From NCBI RefSeq assembly GCF_002938425.1, contig NZ_POQU01000012.1, forward strand, positions 1 to 64,000: a stretch of DNA of 64,000 nucleotides. Reading direction: 5' to 3'. Of the stretch, positions 53,688 through 63,467 are shown in pieces (position 1 is the stretch's first letter; every line of letters starts with the position of its first letter). The notes beneath the pieces are model-generated. The model saw only the letters and a program-made list of their open reading frames with translations. It did not search any database and was not told the origin of the DNA. Source of the DNA: Blastococcus atacamensis (lineage in GTDB: Bacteria > Actinomycetota > Actinomycetes > Mycobacteriales > Geodermatophilaceae). A program made the translations under genes and the position numbers.

Positions 53688-54593
53688 TCAGCCTCCGGGT
53701 GAGGGGTCGGCGCCGGCCCGGCGGGTGCCGAGCGGTTCGGCGAAGCGGAGCTCGGGCGGGCTCGCGGCGGGCAGGGACAGCTCGTCCTCCTTGGCGAACT
53801 CGAAGCGCAGGCCGTAGTTCTTGGACACCCAGGCCACCGACCGCACCTCGGGATCGAGCAGGAAGGCCGCGGCCAGCTCGTCCGGCTCCCCGATGGCGCT
53901 GATCTCGTAGGGATTGGTGACGGGCCGGAAGTCCACCAGCACGGCCTCACCGGCGAACCGGATGGCGCTGGTGGGTCCCAGCCGCTGCCCGTTGATGCTG
54001 ACCGCCTCGGCGCCGGAGGCCCACAGCGCGTTGACCACCTTCTGCAGATCGCCGTCCTGCACCCGCTCGCCGCTGTTCTCCGTCGTCGCCCCGCCCACCG
54101 GGTCGTCGTCGGCGTCGGCGTCGGCGTTCGCGAGGGTGACCAGCAGACCGGGTCCGGTGACCGCCACGGCGGCGGTGCCCTGCTCGGCCCGGGCCAGCGC
54201 GTCGAGCGCCCGCTGGCCGACCGCGGTCGCCGCCAGCAGGTCGTCGCTGGTGCGGCCGACCTCTGCCCGGAGCTCCTCGAGCTGGGCGGTCAGTTCGTCG
54301 CTGACGGCGGACTCGTCCTGGATGTCGCGCACCAGGGCGGTGCGGATCTCCTGGCGCCCCTGCTCCCTGGCCGCGGCCTGGTTGTAGGTGACCGCGAGGA
54401 GCAGTCCGGCGACGGCCATCGTGAGGGCCACCAGCACCTGACCGCGCCGTCGCGGCGTGCCGCCGGCCTTCTCGCGGGAGGCGCGGGCCGCGGCGGCCTG
54501 CGCGTAGGCAGGGTCGAGGGTCTCGGCCAGCACGTCGTCCAGGAGGGAGGCTCCCAGGGACCGGACCCCGCCCGACCGGGCAGTGCTCGTCAC
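53688..54593 (-). CDS. DUF881 membrane protein (Rv1823 type)
   Basis: 301 aa. A cytoplasmic N-terminus (about 75 residues), a membrane helix (VLVALTMAVAGLLLAVTYN), a coiled coil (DELTAQLEELRAEVGRTSDDLL) and DUF881 (AVTGPGLLVTLANADADADDD, DLQKVVNALWASGAEAVSINGQ). Paralogue of the gene at 52533. GTG overlaps the pgsA stop, so pgsA-DUF881-sbp-DUF881 form a tight operon. Confidence 0.9.
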   Translation of the reverse strand: MTSTARSGGVRSLGASLLDDVLAETLDPAYAQAAAARASREKAGGTPRRRGQVLVALTMAVAGLLLAVTYNQAAAREQGRQEIRTALVRDIQDESAVSDELTAQLEELRAEVGRTSDDLLAATAVGQRALDALARAEQGTAAVAVTGPGLLVTLANADADADDDPVGGATTENSGERVQDGDLQKVVNALWASGAEAVSINGQRLGPTSAIRFAGEAVLVDFRPVTNPYEISAIGEPDELAAAFLLDPEVRSVAWVSKNYGLRFEFAKEDELSLPAASPPELRFAEPLGTRRAGADPSPGG

Positions 54594-55249
54594 GACCGGC
54601 TCGCCGCACGGTCGCGGGCGACCAGCCCGACGACCTGGACGACGTAGAAGACCCCGGCGAGGAGGTACAGGGCCGTGCCCCAGATCGTGAAGGCCCAGGC
54701 GAACGGCGCGATCGCCGTGGCGAGCCAGCCGGAGCCGTCGGCCAGGAGCAGGCCGGGGAAGGCGTACAGCAGCAGGAGCGTCGCGGCCTTGCCGAGGTAG
54801 TGCACCTGCAGCGGCGGGTACCCGTGGCGGCGCAGGAGGAGGAGCATTCCGGCGAGCACGAACTCGCGGCCGACCAGCGCGGCGACGAGCCACACGGGGA
54901 CGATCCCGCGCAGGGCCAGGGCGACGAGCGTGCTGACGATGTAGAGCCGGTCAGCTGCGGGGTCCAGCAGGGCCCCCAGCCGGCTGCCCTGGTCCAGCCA
55001 GCGGGCCAGCTTGCCGTCGGCCCAGTCGGTGAACCCGGACACCATGAGGACGGCGATCGCCCAGCCGTCCTGCTCGGGCCCCAGCAGCAGCCACAGGAAC
55101 AGCGGGACGCCGAGCAGGCGCAGGACCGACAGCGCGTTGGGCAGCGTCCAGATCCGGTCGGAGAGCTCGTCGCGGTTCGCGACCACGGGGGCGCCGCCCC
55201 GGCCCGGGGGTACGGCTGCGGGCGCCGACGGCCCGTTCGACGACGTCAC
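54590..55249 (-). CDS. pgsA: CDP-alcohol phosphatidyltransferase (PgsA type)
   Basis: 219 aa. The CDP-alcohol signature D-G-AR-G-D-D is seen in DWADGKLARWLDQGSRLGALLDPAADR, followed by four to five membrane helices. Probably makes phosphatidylglycerol phosphate or cardiolipin-type lipid (Rv1822 equivalent). GTG start after GGAGG. Confidence 0.92.
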   Translation of the reverse strand: MTSSNGPSAPAAVPPGRGGAPVVANRDELSDRIWTLPNALSVLRLLGVPLFLWLLLGPEQDGWAIAVLMVSGFTDWADGKLARWLDQGSRLGALLDPAADRLYIVSTLVALALRGIVPVWLVAALVGREFVLAGMLLLLRRHGYPPLQVHYLGKAATLLLLYAFPGLLLADGSGWLATAIAPFAWAFTIWGTALYLLAGVFYVVQVVGLVARDRAASRS

Positions 55250-55349
55250 GACTCCTCCAGCCCCTGCACCACCACACCCGAGGCTAGTCGACGGATCCCG
55301 TCCGCCCGCCGCTCGCAGGCTCCCGCGAGCCCGGGGACGGGGCCCGGAG

Positions 55350-57437
55350 CTAGGCGGGCACGGCGAAGGCCGCCGGGGCGGGCTCGTACCGCAGCGGCCG
55401 CCGGTCGAAGACGGCCGTGCCGTGCGTGACCGACCGCAGCACCCCGGGGTAGCCGAGCAGCTCCACCTCGGGCACCTCCGCCCGCACGGTGGACCTGTCC
55501 CGGTCGGGGTCGGCCTCGCTGCCCGTGACGCGGGCCCGCCGGGACGAGAGGTCGCTCATGACCGCTCCCACGTACTCGGCGGGGACGCGCACCTCGATCT
55601 CGCACCAGGGCTCGAGCACCCGCGTGCCCACGGCCGCCACGAGCTCGCGCAGCGCCAGGGCCCCGGCGGACTGGAATGCCGCGTCCGAGGAGTCGACGCT
55701 GTGCGCCTTCCCGTCCACGAGGGTGACCCGGACGTCGACGATCGGACGGTCGCCGTGCACACCGCGCCGGGCCTGCGCGCGGATCCCCCTCTCCACGCTC
55801 GAGTGGTACTGGCTCGGCACGGTGCCCCCGACGATGCGCTGGTCGAAGACGATTCCCGAGCCGGTGGGCCCGGGCTCCCCCTCGACCACGACGACGGCGT
55901 ACTGGCCGTGGCCGCCGGACTGCTTCACGTGCCGGCCGGTCACGCGGGCCGCCCCGCACAGCGTCTCGACCAGCGGCACCCGCACGGGCACGGGGACGAC
56001 GGCGACCCCGTGCCGGGTGCGGAGCCGGTCGAGCAGCACCTCGGCGTGCCCGTCCCCCACGCACCAGAGGATCAGCTGGCCGGTGTCCGCGCGCCGCTCC
56101 AGCCGCACGGTCAGGTCCTCGGCCACGAGTCGGGACAGTGCGGTGGCCATCCGGTCCTCGTCGGAGTGCGAGGCGGCCTCGACCGCGACCGGCAGCTGGG
56201 GCACGGGCAGGTCCCACGGCGCCACCAGGCGGGGGTCCTCCGGGGAGCTGAGCGTGTCCCCGGTCTCGGCGGTGGTCAGCCGGGCGACGGCGCAGATGTC
56301 GCCGGCCGGACAGGAGCTCACCGGACGCAGGGCGGCGCCCAGCGGCGAGGACAGCACGCCGATCCGCTCGTCCGCGTCGTGGTCGGGGTGCCCCCGGTCG
56401 GCGAGGCCGTGCCCGGAGACGTGGACGGCGACGTCGGGGCGCAAGGTGCCGGAGAAGACCCGGACCAGGGAGACCCGCCCCACATAGGGGTCGGTCGTCG
56501 TCTTCACCACCTCGGCCACGAGGGGGCCGTCGGAGTCGCAAATGAGCGCCGGGGCGGCGGTGCCGTCGGGGCGGGTGACCGGTGGGCAGCCGTGCTCCAC
56601 CGGGCAGGGGAATGCAGCGACGAGCAGGTCCAGCAGGTCCTCGACGCCGACACCGGCGAGCGCCGAGACGCACAGCACCGGGTGGAAGTGCCCCCGGGCG
56701 ACGGCGGTCTCCAGGTCGGCCACCAGGTCGGCTCGGGCCAGTTCGTCGCCGGCGAGGTAGCGCTCCATGAGCGTCTCGTCCTCGCTCTCGCCGATGATGC
56801 CCTCGATGAGCTCGGCACGGAGCCGGTCGACGTCGGGTCCCCCGGCTGCCCGGGCCGCCGGGTCGAGCAGCGACAGCAGCCTCCGGGCCGCACCGTCGGC
56901 ACCCCGGTCCACCAGGTGCAGGGGGTAGACCCCCTCCCCCAGCATCAGCTGGGCCAGCCGCACCGCCTCGTCCACATCGGCGCGGGCCCGGTCGATCTGG
57001 GTGACCACGACGGCGCGCGGCATGCCGACCGCCGCGCACTCCTCCCACAGCTGGACGGTCGCGGCGTCCATGCCGTTGACCGCGCTGACGACGAAGAGCG
57101 CCGAGTCCGCGGCGCGCAGTCCGGCGCGCACCTCACCGACGAAGTCCGGGGACCCGGGGGTGTCGAGCAGGGTGATCCGGGCGTCGGCATGCTCGACGGT
57201 GGCGACGCCGAGCGACACCGAGCGCTGCTGGCGGATCTCGACGTCCTCGGTGTCCAGGCAGGTGGTTCCGTCCTCCACCCGGCCGGGCCGGGGTATCGCC
57301 CCCGTGGCGGCGAGGAGTGCCTCGGCGAGCGTGGTCTTCCCCGCGCCGGCGTGGCCGACCAGGGCCACGTTGCGCACGTCCGCGGCGCGCCGCGGGACCG
57401 GCGCCGTCCCGGTGTCCTTCGCCACGGCGACCCCCAC
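55350..57437 (-). CDS. EF-G-like protein (FusA2/EF-G2 type)
   Basis: 695 aa with all five EF-G domains. G1 is GHAGAGKTTL, but G3 is DTPGSPDF (the catalytic His of DTPGH is Ser) and G4, normally NKxD, is TQIDR. These are marks of the actinobacterial EF-G2 group, members of which bind GTP without clear translational GTPase activity. Domain IV is around FQSAGALALRELVAA. GTG start uncertain, with further GTGs downstream. No rpsL/tuf genes nearby. Confidence 0.88.
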   Translation of the reverse strand: MGVAVAKDTGTAPVPRRAADVRNVALVGHAGAGKTTLAEALLAATGAIPRPGRVEDGTTCLDTEDVEIRQQRSVSLGVATVEHADARITLLDTPGSPDFVGEVRAGLRAADSALFVVSAVNGMDAATVQLWEECAAVGMPRAVVVTQIDRARADVDEAVRLAQLMLGEGVYPLHLVDRGADGAARRLLSLLDPAARAAGGPDVDRLRAELIEGIIGESEDETLMERYLAGDELARADLVADLETAVARGHFHPVLCVSALAGVGVEDLLDLLVAAFPCPVEHGCPPVTRPDGTAAPALICDSDGPLVAEVVKTTTDPYVGRVSLVRVFSGTLRPDVAVHVSGHGLADRGHPDHDADERIGVLSSPLGAALRPVSSCPAGDICAVARLTTAETGDTLSSPEDPRLVAPWDLPVPQLPVAVEAASHSDEDRMATALSRLVAEDLTVRLERRADTGQLILWCVGDGHAEVLLDRLRTRHGVAVVPVPVRVPLVETLCGAARVTGRHVKQSGGHGQYAVVVVEGEPGPTGSGIVFDQRIVGGTVPSQYHSSVERGIRAQARRGVHGDRPIVDVRVTLVDGKAHSVDSSDAAFQSAGALALRELVAAVGTRVLEPWCEIEVRVPAEYVGAVMSDLSSRRARVTGSEADPDRDRSTVRAEVPEVELLGYPGVLRSVTHGTAVFDRRPLRYEPAPAAFAVPA

Positions 57438-57487
57438 GACGCTCGACTGTGGTGCGAGTCACAGCCTGCCGAAGTCTGGGCGAGCGA

Positions 57488-58027
57488 TCAAGGGGCTGCC
57501 GAGCGGCCGGCCGGAGCGGAGCCGGCCGACGCCGCCCGGCGGGCCGTGTCGCGGACCCCGCGGCGGTGGATCAGCCAGCCTCCCGCGATCAGGACCGCCC
57601 CCGAGGCGAGGAAGGCGAGGTCCCAGCTCAGCGGGGCGCCGAGGTCGTCGCGTACGTGGTGGACCCCGAGCAGCTGGTGGTCCACGAGCCCCTCGACGAG
57701 GTTGAACAGCCCCCAGCCCGCCACCACGAGGCCGATGTGGAAGCTCCAGCTGGGTGCGGTCCGGCCCTGTCGCCAGGCGATCAGCGCGGTGACGGTGCCG
57801 GCGAACGTGAGCACCCACGTCGCCAGGTGGAAGAGGCCGTCGGCGGTCGTGTTGAGCTCCAGCCCGGCCACCGTCGTCGGCTCCTCGACCGCACTGACCA
57901 TGTGGTGCCACTGCAGGATCTGGTGCAGCACGATGCCGTCGAGGAAGCCACCGAACCCCAGCCCGTAGAGCAGCCCGGTGGCGCGGGAGGGCAGCCGCTC
58001 CCCCGCTCTCGTGTCCGTCGTCGCCAT
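57488..58027 (-). CDS. DUF2243 membrane protein
   Basis: 179 aa, four predicted membrane helices with conserved LDGIVLHQILQWHHMVS and FHLATWVLTF and NLVEGLVDHQLLGVHHVRDD. The repeated His pairs suggest a metal or heme-like site. TAGCCG lies 6 nt before the ATG, weakly like a leaderless -10. Function unknown. Confidence 0.85.
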   Translation of the reverse strand: MATTDTRAGERLPSRATGLLYGLGFGGFLDGIVLHQILQWHHMVSAVEEPTTVAGLELNTTADGLFHLATWVLTFAGTVTALIAWRQGRTAPSWSFHIGLVVAGWGLFNLVEGLVDHQLLGVHHVRDDLGAPLSWDLAFLASGAVLIAGGWLIHRRGVRDTARRAASAGSAPAGRSAAP

Positions 58028-58081
58028 GGGACGCGGCTACCCCCGCGACGGCGCGCGCACCCGTCCGCGCATGCTGGGGAC

Positions 58082-58285
58082 ATGAGCACGAGCGACCACG
58101 CGGCCGGCCGGGACCAGGGAACGGGCCGGACCCACGCCGTTCTCCGCAGCACCGCGGACCTGCCCGCTCCCTGGGCCGCCATCTGCGGGGCGTCGGTGGA
58201 CGTCGTGCAGGGCCGCTGGGACGGTCCGCGCGGTCTCGGCGCGGCCGACCCCTGCCCCGACTGCCGGCGGCTGGCCGAGGACTGA
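58082..58285 (+). CDS. Small hypothetical protein with ICGA and CPDC motifs
   Basis: 67 aa. THAVLRSTADLPAPWAAICGA...CPDCRRL resembles short actinobacterial proteins that pair a Cys-Gly with a CPxC end and may bind zinc; no function is known. The ATG at 58082 is preceded by CATGCT, 6 nt upstream. It stands alone on + between two - strand genes. Confidence 0.55.
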   Translation: MSTSDHAAGRDQGTGRTHAVLRSTADLPAPWAAICGASVDVVQGRWDGPRGLGAADPCPDCRRLAED

Positions 58286-58287
58286 GC

Positions 58288-58878
58288 TCAGCGGCGCCGC
58301 ACGCGCGCCCCGGCCCGGGCCAGGGCGCGGACGGCGACGACCGCGGTCACGACCCACGGCCCACCGACGACGAGCGGGTCGAGCACGTGGTGGCGGGCGT
58401 CCACGCGGCCGCGCCGCGAGCGGAGGCCGCCGTGCGTGAATTCGGCCTTCACGCCGGTCTGGGTGATCGGGTTGTCCGGCCGCGACGTGGCCAGGGACGC
58501 GAGGTGGTTCGCCACCGCGTCCACGCGGTCACCGACCACCAGCAGCATCCAGTGCGCCAGCCGCCCCTCGCTGAACCGTGCGTAGGCGAGCTTCCGGATG
58601 GCACCGGAGAGGCCCTTGGGCGGCTGGGCGGTGCCGAACACCGGGGTCACGAACGCGTGCTCGACGGACCTCTCCCGCGGCCACTTCTCGGGCTGGCGCT
58701 CGGGGAAGTCCCAGTGCGCGCCGGTGTCGGGGGCGTGCAGCAGCTTGGGGTTCGAGGGCCGGTCGGCCGGGTCGAGGTCCACGCCCCAGCCGGGGATCCG
58801 CGCCCGCAGCTCCTCCCGGCTGGGGGCCGGGGTGCGCTTCTCCCGGATGTAGGCGCTGGGGATGTCACCGCTGGTCAT
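58288..58878 (-). CDS. Conserved hypothetical protein
   Basis: 196 aa, basic at the C-terminus, no membrane helix clearly required although a hydrophobic VVGGPWVVTAVVAVRAL stretch lies near the end. It begins MTSGDIPSAYIREKRTPAPSREEL and contains HAPDTGAHWDFPERQP. No family recognised with confidence. A GAGGAG site precedes the ATG and the dehydrogenase stop lies 12 bp upstream, so the two are one operon. Confidence 0.6.
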   Translation of the reverse strand: MTSGDIPSAYIREKRTPAPSREELRARIPGWGVDLDPADRPSNPKLLHAPDTGAHWDFPERQPEKWPRERSVEHAFVTPVFGTAQPPKGLSGAIRKLAYARFSEGRLAHWMLLVVGDRVDAVANHLASLATSRPDNPITQTGVKAEFTHGGLRSRRGRVDARHHVLDPLVVGGPWVVTAVVAVRALARAGARVRRR

Positions 58879-58890
58879 GTCCTGCTCCTC

Positions 58891-60039
58891 TCAGGCCGTG
58901 CCGGGCACGATCAGCGGCTTGATGCAGCCGTCGAGCTTCGCGGAGAAGACGTGGTACGCCTCGCTGATCTCCTCCAGCGGGAAGCGGTGGGTGACCATGT
59001 CGCTGGGCTTGAGGTAGCCGTTGCGGATGTGCTCGAACAGCCTCGGCCACTGGCGCTTCACCGGCGCCTGGTTCATCCGCAGGGTCAGCCCCTTGTTGAG
59101 CGCGTCGCCGAACTTCACCGCGTTGGGGATCGGCCCGTAGGCGCCCATCACCGAGATCGTCGCGCCCTTGCGGACGCCGTCGATGGCCCAGTTCAGCGCG
59201 ACCGGTGAGCCACCCTGCATCTTGAGCTTCGCGCCGGCGACGTGCTGGAGCAGGTTGCCGTCGGCCTCGGCGCCGACGCACTCGATGGCGACGTCGGCAC
59301 CCAGGTAGTCGGTCTGCTTCTTCAGCTCCACGACGACGTCGTCGTACTCGGCGAAGTTCAGCGTCTCGGCGTGCGCGAAGTCGCGGGCCTTCTCCAGCCG
59401 GTAGTCCAGATGGTCGACGACGATGACCCGCCCCGCGCCCATCAGCCACGAGGACTGAGCGGCGACCAGGCCTACCGGACCGGCGCCGAAGACGACGACC
59501 GTGTCCCCCTCCGCGATGTCGCCGAGCTGCGCCCCGAAGTAGCCGGTGGACGTGGCGTCGGTGAGCAGGACCGCGTCGTCGTCGCTCATCCAGTCCGGGA
59601 TCTTCGCCGGGCCGACGTCCGCGAACGGGACGCGCACGTACTCGGCCTGGCCGCCGTCGTACCCGCCGGTGGTGTGCGAGTAGCCGTAGATGCCGCCCAC
59701 CGCCGTGGCGTTGGCGTTGACGTTGTGGCAGTTGGAGTAGAGCCCGCGGGAGCAGTACCAGCACGAGCCGCAGTAGATGTTGAACGGGACCATGACCCGG
59801 TCGCCGACCTTCAGGTTCTGCACCGAGGAACCGACCTCGTGCACGATTCCGATGAACTCGTGACCGAAGGTGTGGCCGACCCGGGTGTCCGGCATGAGCC
59901 CGTGGTAGAGGTGCAGGTCCGATCCGCAGATGGCGGCGAGCGTGACGCGGATGATCGCGTCGTTCGGGTGCTCGATCGCCGGGACGTCCTTCTCCTCGAC
60001 CCTGATCTTGTAGGGGCCTCGGTAGACCATCGCTCGCAT
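58891..60039 (-). CDS. Zinc-dependent alcohol dehydrogenase (formaldehyde-dehydrogenase-like)
   Basis: 382 aa. Catalytic zinc ligands are in AICGSDLHLYHG and GHEFIGIV, the structural zinc cysteines in YCGSCWYCSRGLYSNC, and the NAD site in VVVFGAGPVGLVAAQSSWLMGAGRVIVVD. The length and long loop fit the glutathione-independent formaldehyde dehydrogenase branch. The ATG at 60039 follows GAGGAGAG. Divergent from the ArsR-type gene. Confidence 0.88.
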   Translation of the reverse strand: MRAMVYRGPYKIRVEEKDVPAIEHPNDAIIRVTLAAICGSDLHLYHGLMPDTRVGHTFGHEFIGIVHEVGSSVQNLKVGDRVMVPFNIYCGSCWYCSRGLYSNCHNVNANATAVGGIYGYSHTTGGYDGGQAEYVRVPFADVGPAKIPDWMSDDDAVLLTDATSTGYFGAQLGDIAEGDTVVVFGAGPVGLVAAQSSWLMGAGRVIVVDHLDYRLEKARDFAHAETLNFAEYDDVVVELKKQTDYLGADVAIECVGAEADGNLLQHVAGAKLKMQGGSPVALNWAIDGVRKGATISVMGAYGPIPNAVKFGDALNKGLTLRMNQAPVKRQWPRLFEHIRNGYLKPSDMVTHRFPLEEISEAYHVFSAKLDGCIKPLIVPGTA

Positions 60040-60160
60040 GGAACTCGCTCTCCTCCGCGCCGGCGCGCTCGGGAGCGCGCTCGGTGGACGGTTGCGCCGG
60101 AGGTCGCCGGCACCCTCGACCCTGCGCCATCCCCACCGGTCCGGCCACCCGGGCACCCTG

Positions 60161-60185
60161 TTGACAGGCAAGCGAAGACTTGCCT
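60161..60185 (+). promoter_or_regulatory. -35 element and inverted-repeat operator of the arsR-type gene
   Basis: TTGACA (60161-60166) overlaps AGGCAAG / CTTGCCT (60166-60172 and 60179-60185), a perfect 7-bp inverted repeat with a 6-bp spacer, just before the start codon of the regulator. Likely an autoregulatory ArsR site. Confidence 0.6.
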
Positions 60186-60197
60186 TCACTCGTCTGC

Positions 60198-60491
60198 GTG
60201 GATGCCGACCAGGAGCTGTTCAGGGCTCTCGGCGACCCCACCCGCCGGACGATCCTCGTCGAGCTGGCCGACCGCGACGGCCAGACGCTGTTCGAGATCT
60301 GCGGCCGGCTGGTCATGAAGCACGGCCTCACCTCCTCGCGACAGGCCATCTCCCAGCACCTCGCGGTGCTGGAGCAGGCCGGACTGGTGCGCGCGCGCAG
60401 GCAGGGCCGGTACAAGTTCCGCCACCTCGACACGGGCCCGCTGCGCGCGCTCGTGGAGCGGTGGCCCATCGACCGGGAGGCCCCACCGTGA
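60198..60491 (+). CDS. ArsR-family transcriptional regulator
   Basis: 97-aa winged helix: LFRALGDPTRRTILVELADRDGQTLFEICGRLV, recognition helix SSRQAISQHLAVLEQAGLVRARRQGRYKFRHLD. No CxxC-type metal site is evident, so it is likely not a classical metal sensor. GTG 60198 is chosen; a TTG at 60180 would lie inside the operator. Overlaps the VOC gene by GTGA. Confidence 0.85.
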   Translation: MDADQELFRALGDPTRRTILVELADRDGQTLFEICGRLVMKHGLTSSRQAISQHLAVLEQAGLVRARRQGRYKFRHLDTGPLRALVERWPIDREAPP

Positions 60492-60877
60492 TCCGCATCA
60501 ACGTCACCAGCGTCTACGTCGACGACCAGGCCAAGGCGCTGGACTTCTACACGCAGAAGCTCGGGTTCGTGACGAAGACCGACGTGCCGGCCGGCGGCGC
60601 CCGCTGGCTGACCGTCGTCTCCCCCGCCGTCCCCGACGGCGTCGAGCTGCTGCTGGAGCCGACCGGGCACCCGGCGGCGAAGGTCTACAAGGAAGCCCTG
60701 GTGGCCGACGGCATCCCGTTCACGCAGTTCGCCGTGGACGACGTGTACGCCGAGACCGAGCGGCTCAAGGCCCTCGGCGTCGTGTTCACCCAGGACCCGG
60801 TCGACTACGGCCCGGTGGTCGTCGCCGTCCTCGACGACACCTGCGGCAACCTCATCCAGCTCGCCACCATGAAGTAG
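60488..60877 (+). CDS. VOC-family (glyoxalase-like) protein
   Basis: 129 aa, one vicinal-oxygen-chelate domain: INVTSVYVDDQAKALDFYTQKLGF, DGVELLLEPTG, QFAVDDVYAETERLKALGV, VAVLDDTCGNLIQL. Translated with the ArsR regulator (GTGA overlap), so probably part of a small inducible detoxification unit. Substrate unknown. Confidence 0.85.
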   Translation: MIRINVTSVYVDDQAKALDFYTQKLGFVTKTDVPAGGARWLTVVSPAVPDGVELLLEPTGHPAAKVYKEALVADGIPFTQFAVDDVYAETERLKALGVVFTQDPVDYGPVVVAVLDDTCGNLIQLATMK

Positions 60878-61239
60878 CCCGCGATCGGATCACCCCGACC
60901 GGTGTCCTGGACCAGGGAGTAGACGTTGGTGAGCCCCGTCGCCATTCCCGCTCGCCCTGCGGCCTGAGCGACGATGGCGGGCCGCGCCTCGTTCTCCGCA
61001 GGTTCGGCACCAGCCTCAGGGAAGACGGCGGGAAGAGACCTCGTCCCACTGGACCCGAGTTTTTCGCGTCCAGCTCAAGAAAGCCCTTGAAGGGCTTCTT
61101 GGAACTCCAGAACGGCAGCACGAACAGCGTGAAGGTACTGAGGCTGCTCGTCGACCGACACGCGTCGCCGCGGACATCGAGATGTCCACTAGACGCAAGC
61201 ACCTCCCCTGATCCGGCCGGAACAAGGGAGGTGCTTCTG
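60878..61239. other. 362-bp gap before tRNA-Pro, no gene supported
   Basis: Holds a hairpin with GCCCTT / AAGGGC core (61076-61101), a GGACATC-GA-GATGTCC palindrome (61172-61187) and the tRNA terminator. Short frames here show no credible start or domain. Confidence 0.5.
61197..61236 (-). terminator. Terminator of tRNA-Pro
   Basis: Perfect 11-bp stem AAGCACCTCCC / GGGAGGTGCTT with an 18-nt loop, 3 nt beyond the tRNA 3' end on the - strand. Confidence 0.75.
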
Positions 61240-61313
<74 letters not shown>

Positions 61314-61404
61314 CGTGCCGTCCGCCTGCCGGGAAATCCCCGGCCGCGCGACGACCGCTCCGGAAGATTACCGCACCGGGTCGGCGCCCCTGACCGGTGG
61401 TCGG

Positions 61405-62748
61405 TCAGCTCCGCTTGTCCCTGTCCCGGCCCTCGCGGACCTTGACCGAGACCTCGATCGGCGTGCCGGAGAAGCCGAACTGCTCGCGCAGCTTGCGCTC
61501 CAGGAACCGGCGGTACCCGGCCTCGAGGAACCCGGTGGAGAAGACGACGAAGCGCGGCGGCCGGATGTCGGCCTGGGTCACGTACTTGATCTTCGGCGCC
61601 CGGCCACCCCGCGCCGGGGGCGGCGTCTCCTGCACCAGCGCGCGGACGAAGGTGTTCAGCTCCGCCGTGGGCACCCGGGTCTCCCACGAGGCCAGCGCGG
61701 CCCGCAGGTGGTCGGCGAGCTTCGCGACGCCGCGGCCGGTGGAGGCGGAGATGTTGACCCGCGTCGCCCACTTCACGCGGGCCAGGTCGCGCTCCACCTC
61801 CTTCTCCAGCTGGTAGTGGCGGTCCTCGTCGAGGGTGTCCCACTTGTTGATGGCGATGACCAGCGCGCGGCCGGCCTCGACCACCTGGGTGATGACCCGC
61901 TGGTCCTGCTCGCTGATGACCTCGTCGGCGGCCAGCAGCACGACGGCGACCTCGGCGGCCTGGATCGCGGCCTCCGTGCGCAGGCTGGCGTAGTACTCCA
62001 TGCCGCTGGCGGTGTTCACCTTGCGGCGCAGACCTGCGGTGTCGACGAAGCGCCACTCCTCGCCGCCCAGGGTGACGATCGAGTCCACCGGGTCGACGGT
62101 GGTGCCGGCGACGGAGTCGACGACCGACCGCTCCTCCTTGGCCAGCCGGTTGATCAGGCTGGACTTGCCCACGTTCGGGCGCCCCACCAGCGCCACCCGG
62201 CGCGGGCCGCCCTCCTGCTCCTGCTCGCGGGGCGCCTCGGGCATGGCGTCGAGCACCAGGTCCAGCAGGTCACCGCTGGCCCGGCCGTGCAGGGCGCTGA
62301 CCGCGTGCGGCTCGCCCATGCCCAGGCTCCACAGCTCGGCGGCGTTGGCCTCGCTGCGCTCGTCGTCGACCTTGTTGGCCACCAGGATGACCGGCCGGTC
62401 GCTGCGCCGGAGCACCCGCGCCGCGGCCAGGTCGGTCTCGGTGGCCCCTACCTGGCTGTCGACGACGAAGACGATGACGTCGGCGGTCTTCATCGCGTAC
62501 TCGGCCTGGCGGGTGATCGAGGCGCCGATGCCGGTGGCCTTGGGGTCCCAGCCGCCGGTGTCCACGACGGTGAAGCGCTTGCCGTTCCAGAGCGCCTCGT
62601 AGGAGATGCGGTCCCGGGTCACGCCCGGGGTGTCCTGGACGACGGCGGCACGGCGGCCGAGGAAGCGGTTGACCAGCGTCGACTTGCCCACGTTCGGGCG
62701 GCCGACGATGGCGACGACCGGCAGCGGGCCGGTGTTCTGCTCGGTCAT
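61405..62748 (-). CDS. der: Ribosome biogenesis GTPase Der
   Basis: 447 aa with two GTPase domains: [25 protein letters not shown] and, second, [24 protein letters not shown]; a KH-like C-terminal domain ends in a basic tail. Assembles the 50S subunit. ATG overlaps the cmk stop (ATGA). Confidence 0.96.
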   Translation of the reverse strand: MTEQNTGPLPVVAIVGRPNVGKSTLVNRFLGRRAAVVQDTPGVTRDRISYEALWNGKRFTVVDTGGWDPKATGIGASITRQAEYAMKTADVIVFVVDSQVGATETDLAAARVLRRSDRPVILVANKVDDERSEANAAELWSLGMGEPHAVSALHGRASGDLLDLVLDAMPEAPREQEQEGGPRRVALVGRPNVGKSSLINRLAKEERSVVDSVAGTTVDPVDSIVTLGGEEWRFVDTAGLRRKVNTASGMEYYASLRTEAAIQAAEVAVVLLAADEVISEQDQRVITQVVEAGRALVIAINKWDTLDEDRHYQLEKEVERDLARVKWATRVNISASTGRGVAKLADHLRAALASWETRVPTAELNTFVRALVQETPPPARGGRAPKIKYVTQADIRPPRFVVFSTGFLEAGYRRFLERKLREQFGFSGTPIEVSVKVREGRDRDKRS

Positions 62749-63467
62749 GCCCGCTCCCCCGCCGGTACGCCGGACTCGGCCAGCGCGACGACGCGGTCGA
62801 CGACGGCCTGCTGGTCCAGCTCGGTGCTGTCGACGACGACGGCGTCGGCGGCAGGCCGCAGCGGGCTGTCGGCGCGGCTGCTGTCGTACTCGTCGCGGCG
62901 GCGCAGGTCGGCGGCCAGGACGGCGATCTCGGCCGGCTCGGTGATGCCCAGCTGCCCGGCACGCCGCTGCGCGCGGGCCTCCGGCGCGGCGGTCAAGTAG
63001 ACCTTCAGCGTCGCGTCCGGGAGGACGACGGTGCCGATGTCCCGGCCCTCGACGACGACGCTGCCGGCCGCGGCGACCAGCGCGCGCTGCTGGTCCACGA
63101 GCTGCCGGCGGACGGCGGGAACCGCGGAGACCGCGGACACGGCCCGGGTGACCTCGGCGCCACGGATCCGCTCGGCGACGTCCACGCCGTCGACCCGCAC
63201 CAGCTCGGCGCCGGCCTCGGTGCCGACCTCGATCCGGGCCGCGGCGACGGTGCGTGCCACGGCCTCGGCGTCCTCGGGCTCGACCCCGGCGTCGAGCACC
63301 GCGACGGTGGCCGCGCGGTACATGGCGCCGGTGTCGAGGTAGGCGGCGCCCAGGCGGGCGGCGACACCGCGCGCCACGCTGGACTTGCCGGTGCCCGACG
63401 GTCCGTCGAGGGTCACCTGGCCTCGGAAGCTCATCTGCTCACTCACTGCTCTCTCGGGTGCGCTCAC
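62745..63467 (-). CDS. cmk: Cytidylate kinase
   Basis: 240 aa from the GTG that overlaps the aroH stop; later GTG 63446 and ATG 63434 are alternatives. P-loop [49 protein letters not shown] and [18 protein letters not shown] are family motifs. Phosphorylates CMP and dCMP. Confidence 0.95.
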   Translation of the reverse strand: MSAPERAVSEQMSFRGQVTLDGPSGTGKSSVARGVAARLGAAYLDTGAMYRAATVAVLDAGVEPEDAEAVARTVAAARIEVGTEAGAELVRVDGVDVAERIRGAEVTRAVSAVSAVPAVRRQLVDQQRALVAAAGSVVVEGRDIGTVVLPDATLKVYLTAAPEARAQRRAGQLGITEPAEIAVLAADLRRRDEYDSSRADSPLRPAADAVVVDSTELDQQAVVDRVVALAESGVPAGERA

